Below are positions 23,994-31,518 of a DNA stretch of 33,979 nt, piece by piece. Every line of letters starts with the position of its first letter. Within the stretch, counting starts at the first letter, position 1. The position numbers were made by a program, and so were the translations under genes. The notes under the pieces are model-generated. The model was not told the DNA's origin, did not search any database, and saw only the letters and a list, made by a program, of their open reading frames with translations. Source of the DNA: Geoalkalibacter ferrihydriticus DSM 17813 (GTDB lineage: Bacteria; Desulfobacterota; Desulfuromonadia; Desulfuromonadales; Geoalkalibacteraceae); the NCBI RefSeq assembly GCF_000820505.1, contig NZ_JWJD01000010.1, positions 3,635 through 37,613 on the forward strand, given 5' to 3'.

Positions 23994-24000
23994 ATGCATC

Positions 24001-24050
24001 GTAGGGGCGAGGCAGCGCCTCGCCCAGGGCGACGCATGCGTCGCCCCTGC
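24001..24050. repeat. Paired REP hairpins (GAGGC and GACGC stems)
   Basis: GTAGGGGC-GAGGCAGCGCCTC-GCCC, an A, then GGGC-GACGCATGCGTC-GCCCCTGC. Two different stems are joined head-out. Confidence 0.9.
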
Positions 24051-24076
24051 GGGGTACGCGGTGCGGGTTGGCCCAA

Positions 24077-24162
24077 TTAGCGTTTAAGCGTTTTGATCAA
24101 GTGTTCAATTTTGTCCATCGCTTCGAGAATATGTTCCAGATAAACCAGTCGTCACGTTTCAT
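24077..24162 (-). pseudogene. Truncated, frameshifted hepT-like (HEPN) remnant
   Basis: The start ATG at 24162 overlaps the stop of the nucleotidyltransferase gene (ATGA), as in intact mntA-hepT pairs. It begins MKRDDW; after a one-base shift the reading YLEHILEAMDKIEHLIKTLK continues to TAA at 24077. That is the N-terminal helix of HepT toxins. About three quarters of the usual length is missing, replaced by sequence next to a REP pair. Confidence 0.6.
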
Positions 24163-24443
24163 TGATAGATAACCCGCATCTCGGCCTTGATCCGATCAAT
24201 CAGGCGGGGGCTTATGGCCGCTTCGGTGAGTAAATCGACGTGAATTCCTAAGGCTTCGCTTAATTCTCGTTGGATTTTGACCAGGGTGAGTAAACTTTTC
24301 CGATTTTTGAAGTCCACCAGGAGGTCGAGGTCGCTGTCCGGGCGGGCTTCGCCGCGGGCATGTGAGCCGAAAATGCCGATTCGGGCGGCATCATGATTTT
24401 TTAGGATGGCGATGAGTGTTGATTCCAAATCCTGGGGTATCAT
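24159..24443 (-). CDS. MntA-like minimal nucleotidyltransferase (antitoxin)
   Basis: A 94-residue minimal nucleotidyltransferase. IGIFGSHARGEARPDSDLDL holds the G-S-x-A-x-G-E loop and the D-x-D metal pair, and LLVDFKNRKSL and HVDLLTEAAI complete the fold. In HepT-MntA modules this protein AMP-modifies the HepT ribonuclease to silence it. Here the downstream hepT is a remnant, so this is an orphan antitoxin unless a partner exists elsewhere. The start lies in a region with AGGAG on the coding strand. Confidence 0.87.
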   Translation of the reverse strand: MIPQDLESTLIAILKNHDAARIGIFGSHARGEARPDSDLDLLVDFKNRKSLLTLVKIQRELSEALGIHVDLLTEAAISPRLIDRIKAEMRVIYQ

Positions 24444-24511
24444 GGTTTCTCCTGAATTTACGGCATTATCTGGATGTTATCAAAAGGCATGGCTTGAATC
24501 AAAATAAAACC

Positions 24512-24604
24512 GGGCGCACATCGGTGCGCCCCTACCGTTTGTGGTTGGATGAATCGGTTAATGCGCGGGAATGATTGGCCGTAGGGGCGCACTGACGCGC
24601 GCCC
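24512..24604. repeat. Composite REP element, copy C
   Basis: A GCACA/TGTGC-type stem ends CTAC at 24535. A 45-base linker (GGTTGGATGAATCGGTTAATG within it) leads to GTAG at 24581 with a degenerate GCAC/GCGC stem. It fills most of the gap before the lipoprotein gene. Confidence 0.85.
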
Positions 24605-24722
24605 TGATGGGTCGCCCGAACATAAACCTCGGGATGCGCTCGTTTGCGCGGCCGGGGGATTTTGTTAAGGTGTAGAGGTGCATATTAATGTGCCCCATTG
24701 TTTTCCCCGGCGGGAGGCGCGT

Positions 24723-27557
24723 ATGACCCCACCCAGAAATCTTCTCATTTCCCTTATCTGTTTAACTCTGCTCACTTTTCTGCCCGCGTGCAATCGGTTT
24801 GCCTTGAGCGAAGGGCTTGATCAACGCCCGACTGCAATCCAATGGGCGGATCGCACGGATGATCTGCCGGTGCGGTTGATTGTCCGTGATACCGCCCCCG
24901 GCGGCCAGAAACGTGACCAGGAGCCGGTCACAACGGGGGTGCCTTTGCCGTTGAGCGCGGATATCGTCGACACCCGATCCCTGGTTCTGACCGATGTGCG
25001 GGGGCAGGCAGTCCCCGCGCAATTCACAGTTCTGGCGCGTTGGAACGGGCCGCTTGCAGATGAAACCCTTCCGATTCGCTGGGTGTTGGTGGATTTTCAA
25101 GCGGATGTTTCTGCGAGTGGTACAAGTGAGTATGAACTCAGCAAGACCGAACATGCTGGGGGTGGGTTTGAGAGTCCGGTTGAAATTATCGAACGCGCCG
25201 ATCGGTTTCTCGTAGATACGGGTGCTGCGCGTTTTTCTATCAGCCGCAGTTATTTTAACCTGTTCGATCAGGTATGGGCCGGTAAGGGAGAAGGTTCACT
25301 GGTGGTGGATCAGGTGGAACGCGGCGGCGTGGTGTTGGTTGATAGGAACGGAAAACGTTTTTCATCGCTGAATGCGCCCCCGGAATCCATCGAAATCGAA
25401 GAGTACGGGCCGTTGCGTTCGGTGATACGGGTGCGTGGCGTGCTGCGCGCCGATGACGGCACCTATTTTGCCCCGCCGGTTAACAATAGTAAAGATTGGC
25501 CGCGTTTCAGCCAGCCCTACGAACATTCCTTCGTCTATTACAACTGTCGCATACATTTTTATGCCGGGAAAGATTATGTACGGGTGTTTTTCACCCTTGA
25601 GAACAACGGTGCTAACGGTCGCACGAATCCGGAGCAGCATTTTGCGCCCATTCAGTCGGTGTATTTTGACAGTGTTAGCCTCGGATTGAATTTGATAAAT
25701 CAGCGACAGGCGACTGTAATCAGCGCAGATTTGCATGAGCGGCTGGATCAGGGATCCATCAGCTTATTGCAGAACTGGCGGGACGCAGCTGAAAGTACCA
25801 GAAACGGTACCTTGGTGCCCACATTTGCCGAGGGAGCATTTTATGTCCTGCTCCAAAACGATGAGAAAATTGCCGAGGGGCGGACCCATCCGGGATGGCT
25901 TAGCGTGCAGGGCGACAGGGGGGGCGTGAGTGTCGCGTTTCGTCATCTCTGGCAGAATTTTCCCAAAAAAATTATTGCCGCTCCTCAGGGTTTGAACCTG
26001 GTTTTATGGCCCGAGGAGGGGTATTACCCTCATTGCAGTCGTGACGATTTTCTCGACCAGAGATTTGCCATGTATTGCCATGAGGCGGGTCAGGATGCCG
26101 GATTGTACCTCTTTGACGGGGGGCGTCATAAAACACATGAAATGTTGCTGGCCTTTTCCGTGCGAGGAGAAAATCCTGACCCAGAAGGCTTGCATGCAGC
26201 TGTGGAACACCCACTCATGGCCTTGGCGCCGCCCGCCTGGTACAGCGATACCGGCGGTCTGGGCTTGATGGCACCGAGCGGTTTGACAATGGACAATGCC
26301 GAACTTGATGAGGCAATGGATCGCTACGATCGTTTGCAGATCGCTATGGTGGATGAAGAAGTTTCGCAAAACGAATGGACCATCAATACCCTGAAGACGC
26401 GTAGTCCTGCACATTGGAGTTCTAGCTACCAATATCGCTACTTCGGCTGGATGGGTTTTGGCGATCTGCTCTGGGCGGGGCAGGCGCCGAGTGCTCTACA
26501 TTACGACTGGCCTTTTAGCATGCTGCTGCATTATTTGCGAACCGGACATCGCGGCCTGTTTGATGCCGGCGTCGAGATGGCGAAGCACCGCTACGACATC
26601 GATCAATATCACGGCGAGAGACGCGACAGTCGCGGCAATCATGTGTGGACCAATCACATGGCGTTTTATGAGTCCGAACGGCATTCCGATCCGAGTATTA
26701 ATACCCATAATCCCGCGCGGGTGTCGATGAACAGCCACACTTGGAATGGCGGCCTGGTGCTGTATTATTTGCTGACGGGTGATCGTAAAGCTTGGGAAGC
26801 GGCAGTCGCCAATGGGCAGGCGGCTTTAAGCAGGCTGGAACGACGTTCACAAACGCAGGGGTGTGCCAGCCATGAGACACGCCAGGAAACATGGCCGATT
26901 CTCAACTTGGTGAACCTTTACCGGGTCAATGGTGATCCGCGATACCTGGAAGTCGCACGCAACATTGCCGTCAATCGGGTGGTGTATCGGGAGCAGCAGG
27001 CTGGAGGCCGTGGGCTGTTTGGTGCGGGGCGTGATTGCGATGACATCGACGGAGGGCGCCAGTCCAGCGTAATGTTTTCCTATGCCATTGATCCTTTGAT
27101 TCAGGTTCATTTGGAAACTGGAGATGAGGACATTGCCGGTTTATTGATCCGTATGGCCGATTTTACCAAAGATATGCTGTTGTTTGGCGGCGATATGGAT
27201 GACGAGGGCAAATATCGCCCTTTACAGAGTCCGTATGCCTGGCGCGAAACTGATGCCGAGGCAGACAGAAAGGGCGGTTTACTCAGGAATGTTTTTTGGC
27301 CTGATCTCTTTGCCTACGTTTATCGCCTTACGGGCGATGAAGAATATCTGCGCTGGGCCAGGCACAGTTTTCGCGATGCCATGTTTTACTACACTGTAGG
27401 TGGCAATCGCTATGTCAATCCTGGGCATCGCTCGCGCATCAGCTTTATCGACGGTATGTACTCCGGCAGCGAAACCAAGGCGCACGGCTGGATTGGTCGC
27501 ACCAACCATGTTTATCTGCACACTGAGTACTGGTTACAACAGAATAATAATCCGTAG
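24723..27557 (+). CDS. Large exported lipoprotein, polysaccharide-lyase-like (PcRGLX/YetA-type)
   Basis: A 944-residue protein. The N-terminus MTPPRNLLISLICLTLLTFL ending LPAC is a lipoprotein signal with lipobox Cys. The N-terminal third (DLPVRLIVRDTAPGGQKRDQ, then VTTGVPLPLSADIVDTRSL, and QAVPAQFTVLARWNGP) reads like the RIFT-barrel domain of exo-rhamnogalacturonan-lyase-type proteins (PL26/YetA); I recall this match, I did not compute it. The C-terminal third (HTWNGGLVLYYLLTGDRKAW, NLYRVNGDPRYLEVARN, YVYRLTGDEEYLRWARHSF) has the helix-hairpin repeats of an alpha/alpha toroid. It would cut a polysaccharide outside the inner membrane. GGGAGG precedes the start; TAG of a REP head is the stop. 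Confidence 0.7.
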   Translation: MTPPRNLLISLICLTLLTFLPACNRFALSEGLDQRPTAIQWADRTDDLPVRLIVRDTAPGGQKRDQEPVTTGVPLPLSADIVDTRSLVLTDVRGQAVPAQFTVLARWNGPLADETLPIRWVLVDFQADVSASGTSEYELSKTEHAGGGFESPVEIIERADRFLVDTGAARFSISRSYFNLFDQVWAGKGEGSLVVDQVERGGVVLVDRNGKRFSSLNAPPESIEIEEYGPLRSVIRVRGVLRADDGTYFAPPVNNSKDWPRFSQPYEHSFVYYNCRIHFYAGKDYVRVFFTLENNGANGRTNPEQHFAPIQSVYFDSVSLGLNLINQRQATVISADLHERLDQGSISLLQNWRDAAESTRNGTLVPTFAEGAFYVLLQNDEKIAEGRTHPGWLSVQGDRGGVSVAFRHLWQNFPKKIIAAPQGLNLVLWPEEGYYPHCSRDDFLDQRFAMYCHEAGQDAGLYLFDGGRHKTHEMLLAFSVRGENPDPEGLHAAVEHPLMALAPPAWYSDTGGLGLMAPSGLTMDNAELDEAMDRYDRLQIAMVDEEVSQNEWTINTLKTRSPAHWSSSYQYRYFGWMGFGDLLWAGQAPSALHYDWPFSMLLHYLRTGHRGLFDAGVEMAKHRYDIDQYHGERRDSRGNHVWTNHMAFYESERHSDPSINTHNPARVSMNSHTWNGGLVLYYLLTGDRKAWEAAVANGQAALSRLERRSQTQGCASHETRQETWPILNLVNLYRVNGDPRYLEVARNIAVNRVVYREQQAGGRGLFGAGRDCDDIDGGRQSSVMFSYAIDPLIQVHLETGDEDIAGLLIRMADFTKDMLLFGGDMDDEGKYRPLQSPYAWRETDAEADRKGGLLRNVFWPDLFAYVYRLTGDEEYLRWARHSFRDAMFYYTVGGNRYVNPGHRSRISFIDGMYSGSETKAHGWIGRTNHVYLHTEYWLQQNNNP

Positions 27558-27603
27558 GGGCGCAGCATGCCTCGCCCAAGGCCACCCAACGCCTTGCCCC
27601 TCC
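27554..27603 (+). repeat. Chimeric REP element at the lipoprotein gene end
   Basis: GTAGGGGC opens with left arm GCAGC but right arm CCTCG, which do not pair. A following AAGGC arm pairs with GCCTT before GCCCC. TAG 27555-27557 is the gene's stop codon. It looks recombined from three stem types. Confidence 0.75.
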
Positions 27604-27727
27604 ATGATATCTATCTGCGATCATCCTGAATATCTGCGTCCCAAAGGGTTTTAGGCTCCCCAGAAGGGGACGTTCTTGATAAATTGATTAAAAATCTCAG
27701 CCGCAGCCTTTGTTTGGGTTGTAGAGA

Positions 27728-28186
27728 CTACTTTTTTCCGGTTATGGATGCGAACTCCGTTGCAGAGGGGATCACGGTAAAACCTTCGGCATCCGCTGCA
27801 TCGCGCAGCCGCTGATCGAGGCAGACAAAAACCGCCCCCTGTGGTTTGTTTTCGCACCAAACCAGACCCGCGGCCAACTGCAGAGAATCGGCAGCAGATA
27901 GGGGGTGTCTCCGGAGCAGGAGTCGCGCCGTATCGCGAACCTCATTAGATGGCGCCATTTCGTTCCAGTTCTCTGCTGCCGCATCAAGCTGTTCGCGGAC
28001 TTTTCTCTCTTCGTCGTGACTGATTTTCCCAGTACGACGCGCTTTTGCAACAGCCGAGGTGCACTCAACCGATGTGCCCCACCAAACGATCATGGACCTG
28101 TCTTCTGCGAACATCCGGCGCGCTGCGGTCGAAAATTCCTCCTCCACCAACAACGGGATGATCGCACAACTATCCCAAAATCTCAC
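27728..28186 (-). CDS. PIN-domain toxin (VapC-like)
   Basis: A 152-residue PIN nuclease. MRFWDSCAIIPLLVEEE carries the first Asp, WWGTSVECTSAVAKARRTG the central Glu, and HPLSAADSLQLAAGLVW and FVCLDQRLRDAADAEGF the later Asp ligands. It matches PIN proteins paired with Phd-type antitoxins, with a type II toxin-antitoxin role as a ribonuclease. Its start overlaps the antitoxin stop by four bases. It lies opposite to the EPS genes. The 27604-27727 stretch downstream has no gene I can support. Confidence 0.88.
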   Translation of the reverse strand: MRFWDSCAIIPLLVEEEFSTAARRMFAEDRSMIVWWGTSVECTSAVAKARRTGKISHDEERKVREQLDAAAENWNEMAPSNEVRDTARLLLRRHPLSAADSLQLAAGLVWCENKPQGAVFVCLDQRLRDAADAEGFTVIPSATEFASITGKK

Positions 28187-28470
28187 CTCTCCTCCCTCTC
28201 TTCAATCAGCGCTGTACGTACAGCCCCTTCCGGGTCGGCAGGCCCCTTTTGTGCCCAAAAGTCAGCTTGGAAGCCTTTGCCCACCCGTGCCAGGCCGGCG
28301 GCTTCTAGCTTCGCTATATTCGTCCCTTCACCGGCCTCGTCTCGTCGCAACGGGACGATCTTTGCGAATGGATGGCCACGATCTGTCACCAGGATTTCCT
28401 CGCCCGATTTGACCTTCCTGAAATATCCACTCGGAGACTTTTTCAGTTCGCTCACCGATGCGCTTTCCAT
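28183..28470 (-). CDS. Phd/YefM-family antitoxin
   Basis: A 95-residue antitoxin. ESASVSELKKSPSGYFRKVK is the Phd/YefM N-terminal DNA-binding helix region, and GEEILVTDRGHPFAKIVPL is the family-typical beta strand. The C-terminal part should bind the PIN toxin. I use ATG 28470, eight bases after an AAGGAGG; a GTG at 28479 would overlap that ribosome site. It is expected to repress its own operon through the N-terminal domain. Confidence 0.85.
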   Translation of the reverse strand: MESASVSELKKSPSGYFRKVKSGEEILVTDRGHPFAKIVPLRRDEAGEGTNIAKLEAAGLARVGKGFQADFWAQKGPADPEGAVRTALIEEREER

Positions 28471-28623
28471 TATGTTCACCTCCTTGCGTTTGTGACCATT
28501 ATGGTCTTATTGAAAAGACCTGTCAATACCTCTTCTTGGGGTGGGGTGGCGTACGACTCAAAGTACCTTGCGGAAGAAATTGCAGCGAGACGGGCTGACG
28601 TGGGGATTTGCGCCCAAGGCCGG

Positions 28624-28645
28624 CGAGGGCGGGGGAGCGCCCTCG
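28624..28645. repeat. Isolated GC-rich hairpin, non-REP
   Basis: CGAGGGCG pairs perfectly with CGCCCTCG around a GGGGAG loop. It lacks the GTAG head. The wider 28471-28675 has no gene I can support. Confidence 0.55.
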
Positions 28646-28675
28646 GGAGGAGACGAGCGCGCCGGCGTGGCTACC

Positions 28676-28774
28676 TCGCCCAGGGCGACGCATGCGTCGC
28701 CCCTACATGGGTGGGTTGTGTGAATCCGCAATGCACGGGGATGTTTGATCGTAGGAGTGCAGCATGCTGCGCTC
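28676..28774. repeat. Composite REP element, copy D
   Basis: An eroded left arm (CTCGCCCAGGG), then stem CGACGC ending CTAC at 28706. A 44-base linker (GGGTTGTGTGAATCCGCAAT within it) leads to GTAG at 28751 with stem TGCAGC/GCTGCG. Linker length and order match copies A-C. Confidence 0.88.
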
Positions 28775-28817
28775 TGGTTGTCATGCGCCCCCTGATCGTT
28801 TATGGTTTAATGGTGTC

Positions 28818-28928
28818 GTAGGGGCAAGGCATGCCTTGCCCAGGGCGCAGCATGCTGCGCCCTGGTTGTGTGCCTTGATTGTATTGATGACAAATTGCAA
28901 AACCGGGCGCAGCATGCTGCGCCCCTAC
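28818..28928. repeat. REP cluster of three hairpins
   Basis: 28818-28862 is GTAGGGGC with stem CAAGGC, then CCCAGGGC with stem CGCAGC. 28905-28928 has stem CGCAGC and ends CTAC, 22 bases before the beta-helix gene start. Confidence 0.9.
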
Positions 28929-28950
28929 GAGAGACGATAGGCGGTTCTTG

Positions 28951-30498
28951 ATGGTGTTTTGGCGTAAAATGTTTTATCTGTTGCGCAATCTTCTGGCAGT
29001 CTTTGGCCTTTTATGCCTGGTGGCGGGTGGAATCGGGGCGTTTGTGGTGGCCAAATCCTACAATCTGCCGCCGCGGGTTTTTGCGGAAAAAGTGTTGGCG
29101 AAGACCGGGCTTGATCGGTCTTCTTTTCTGGTTGGGCTGGTGCAGGCTGAACCGCTGAAACCCGAAGACGTGCGCCTTCCGGCACTTGATGATCCCGGCT
29201 GGAAGGGGCAGGGCGCGCGCAAGACGCGTACGCTGGCTCCGTTTTACTATTCCCGGGATGGACTGCCGGTTCCGCAAGTCTGGCTGAACGAGGCGCAACG
29301 CTTTGCTTATGTGCGCCCGCAGGCGCTTCGGCAGGTGGCGGTGGAAAATCCTAAAGAGGTACTGCAGGCGATCCGCAGTGCGGAGCCTGGTGATTTGATC
29401 TCTCTGGCGCCGGGGACTTACCGTTTTAACACGCGCAGCATCGGGGTGAGTCGACCCGGAACGGCCGAGCATCCCATCCAGGTGCGGGCGGCGGAACTCG
29501 GCCAGGTGCGGATTGAGTTGAACGGCCTGGAGGGTTTTCTGGTCAATGCGCCCTTCTGGGTATTTGAAAATCTCGATATCAAGGGCGTATGCAGCAACCA
29601 TAGCTCTTGTGAGCATGCCTTTCATGTGGTCGGTGTGGGCCGAGGGTTTGTGCTGAGAAACAGCCGTCTGCACGAATTCAACGCGATGATCAAGGCCAAT
29701 GGGCTGGATAGCCGCGACGGGGGCCGAAATTTTCCCGACGGAGCGCTGATCGAAGGGAACAGTTTTTTTAATTCGGAGATTCGCCAGACCCGCTCGCCGG
29801 TGGTCCCCATCGATGTCGTCGGCGCCGATGACTGGATCATCCGCGAAAACTTCATTGCCGATTACAGCAAGGGGCTGGGCGATCAGATCAGTACGGCGGC
29901 TTTCATCAAGGGCAATGCCTCGGGCGGGGTGTTCGAGAACAATCTGGTGGTGGGCGAGTATAATCATTCGGGCGGAGTGCGCCTGGGGCTGTCTTTTGGC
30001 GGCGGGGGAACCAGCAAGGGTGCGTCGCGTCACAAAGACAATTCCATTGAAAGCACTGGCGGCATCATGCGTAACAATGTAGTGATGTACACCCGTGATG
30101 TCGGCGTCTATCTTAACAAGGCAAGAGATACCCAGGTTTTGAATAACCTGCTTTTTCAGACAATGGGCATTGACGTACGTTTCCCGGTTTCGACAGCCGT
30201 CATTAAAAACAACGTGCTCAACGGCAAAATTCGCGAGCGCGACGGCGGCACGGCGATTATGGAAAACAACCTGATTCTTACCGGTGGATTTTTGAAGAAG
30301 GATTTTGACGATATTTTTCAGAACCCCCACGAGGGTGATTTTACCCTTGTCGACAGCGCACCGCTTCAGGACAAGGGTGTTCCCAATCAACATGTCCGCT
30401 TCGATTTCTGCGACCAGCCACGCGAGGGCGTGCCCAATCTGGGACCGTTCGAATCCGACTGCCGGCCGTTTTTTATGGGTGATTCAGTAAGAAGGTGA
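28951..30498 (+). CDS. Right-handed parallel beta-helix protein, membrane-anchored or exported
   Basis: A 515-residue protein. The N-terminus FYLLRNLLAVFGLLCLVAGG is a membrane anchor or signal. After about 130 residues comes the beta-helix domain: IRSAEPGDLISLAPGTYRF is the usual opening, followed by Asn-rich turns (IEGNSFFN, FENNLVVGEYNHSGG, MRNNVVMYTRD, LNNLLF, IKNNVLNG, MENNLILTGG). These features are typical of pectate-lyase-like, alginate-lyase/epimerase-like and mannuronan-epimerase-like folds. It could cleave or epimerise uronic-acid-containing EPS; the exact enzyme class cannot be told. AGGCGG is its ribosome site. It sits four genes after ddl, among polymer-processing genes. Confidence 0.82.
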   Translation: MVFWRKMFYLLRNLLAVFGLLCLVAGGIGAFVVAKSYNLPPRVFAEKVLAKTGLDRSSFLVGLVQAEPLKPEDVRLPALDDPGWKGQGARKTRTLAPFYYSRDGLPVPQVWLNEAQRFAYVRPQALRQVAVENPKEVLQAIRSAEPGDLISLAPGTYRFNTRSIGVSRPGTAEHPIQVRAAELGQVRIELNGLEGFLVNAPFWVFENLDIKGVCSNHSSCEHAFHVVGVGRGFVLRNSRLHEFNAMIKANGLDSRDGGRNFPDGALIEGNSFFNSEIRQTRSPVVPIDVVGADDWIIRENFIADYSKGLGDQISTAAFIKGNASGGVFENNLVVGEYNHSGGVRLGLSFGGGGTSKGASRHKDNSIESTGGIMRNNVVMYTRDVGVYLNKARDTQVLNNLLFQTMGIDVRFPVSTAVIKNNVLNGKIRERDGGTAIMENNLILTGGFLKKDFDDIFQNPHEGDFTLVDSAPLQDKGVPNQHVRFDFCDQPREGVPNLGPFESDCRPFFMGDSVRR

Positions 30499-30531
30499 AG
30501 GAAGACTGATAAAGTCTGATAAAACCTTGGC

Positions 30532-30616
30532 TCACCGCAGAGAGCGCAGAGAGCGCAGAGGGTGCGGAGAGTGGCTTGAAAAGTTTTCTCAGCGGCCTCG
30601 GCGCTCTCTGCGGTGA
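30532..30616. repeat. Long inverted repeat, copy 2 (CCGCAGAG-type)
   Basis: TCACCGCAGAGAGCGC at 30532 and its complement GCGCTCTCTGCGGTGA at 30601-30616 are a perfect pair. The loop repeats GAGCGCAGA. Outside it, TCTGATAAAA at 30515 and TTTTATCAGA at 30641 form an outer pair. It has the same arm motif as 28-124. Confidence 0.85.
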
Positions 30617-30696
30617 AAAGGATTTCACGATTTTATCCGCTTTTATCAGATTTGATCCGTGTCCGACTCTCATTTATATAAACAAGGCTTTGATCA

Positions 30697-31461
30697 ATGA
30701 GCAAACCGCTTCCCCCTCGCCGAAAAACCTCTTCGCGCGAGGCCTATTGGCGAGAAATGTTCAACGACTTTTCGGCGCTGGAGTCCGACCACGCCATTTC
30801 CGGCTGGTCGCCCCAGGGGCTGAGCCTTCGCATGAAATCGTATGTGCAGGCGCTGCCGTCGCTGAATCTGAAGCCGGGCGCGTTGGTGCTCGATTTGGGC
30901 TGTGGCGCCGGGGCGTATTCGCGTGTTTTGGGCGAAGCCGGCTTTCGCGTGACGGGTGTTGATTATGCCTGGCTGGTGGCGGGGCAGGCGCGCAGGCGCA
31001 CGACGCTTAAAAACGTCGATTTTCTCTCGGGTGACGCGACCTGCCTGCCTTTTGCGGATAACCTTTTCGACCATGTGGTGTGTATCGGACTGTTTCAGTC
31101 GCTGCACAAGCACCGCGAAGCCATGGCGGAAATTCATCGCGTGCTCAAACCCGGTGGGGTGCTGTGCCTGATCACCCTCAACCGGCGCAATCTCAAGGCC
31201 GTGCTGGATCGCAAGCTGGGCCGCGAGGAAATCATCGTCGTTGAAGGTCAATCCCAGGCGCGGCTCAACACCTATGACCCAAAAGTGTTTCAGGACGAGT
31301 TGGCTGAGGTGGGTTTTATTGATTTGAATCGAAGGCCGGTGCAGATTTATCCGGAATGGTTGAATCCCGTGTCAACCGTCATCGATTTATGGAGCCGCGT
31401 GCCGGCTTTGGGCGACCTGACCGCCCGTTCGTTTATGATCACAGGGACAAAACCCCCGTAG
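30697..31461 (+). CDS. Class I SAM-dependent methyltransferase
   Basis: A 254-residue Methyltransf_11-type enzyme. LVLDLGCGAGAYSRVLGEAG is motif I, VTGVDYAWLVAGQA holds the acidic SAM residue, FLSGDATCLPFADNLFDHVV is motif II and HRVLKPGGVLCLITLNRR the post-motif. It could methylate a sugar of the polymer. The N-terminus is basic. AAGG ten bases upstream is a modest ribosome site. Its stop TAG 31459-31461 belongs to a REP head. It is unrelated in sequence detail to the methyltransferase at 1205. Confidence 0.87.
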   Translation: MSKPLPPRRKTSSREAYWREMFNDFSALESDHAISGWSPQGLSLRMKSYVQALPSLNLKPGALVLDLGCGAGAYSRVLGEAGFRVTGVDYAWLVAGQARRRTTLKNVDFLSGDATCLPFADNLFDHVVCIGLFQSLHKHREAMAEIHRVLKPGGVLCLITLNRRNLKAVLDRKLGREEIIVVEGQSQARLNTYDPKVFQDELAEVGFIDLNRRPVQIYPEWLNPVSTVIDLWSRVPALGDLTARSFMITGTKPP

Positions 31462-31481
31462 GGGCGACGCATGCGTCGCCC
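31458..31481 (+). repeat. REP hairpin supplying methyltransferase stop codon
   Basis: GTAGGGGC-GACGCATGCGTC-GCCC, perfect stem. TAG is the in-frame stop of the methyltransferase gene. Confidence 0.92.
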
Positions 31482-31518
31482 TGGTCAAACACGGCACCCC
31501 GGTAAAATAGAGGCTAAG

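Noticed and set aside
27604-27727. Tail-like reading KKVVSTTQTKAAAEIF on the minus strand beyond the PIN toxin
   Set aside because: It is open for under 30 codons past the toxin stop and matches no family I recognise, so I did not call a remnant.
28471-28479. GTG start for the Phd antitoxin
   Set aside because: The GTG overlaps the AAGGAGG ribosome site that is correctly spaced for the ATG at 28470.
22384-28821. Short frames rich in ARRAVP, GDACVAP and GAACCAL strings
   Set aside because: These are translations of REP hairpins and not proteins. Only in the RAYT gene is such a segment inside a real frame.
29011-30393. 460-codon open frame on the minus strand across the beta-helix gene
   Set aside because: It lies wholly antisense to a gene with clear beta-helix repeats, has no family motifs and no ribosome site. 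It is a shadow of GC-rich codon use.
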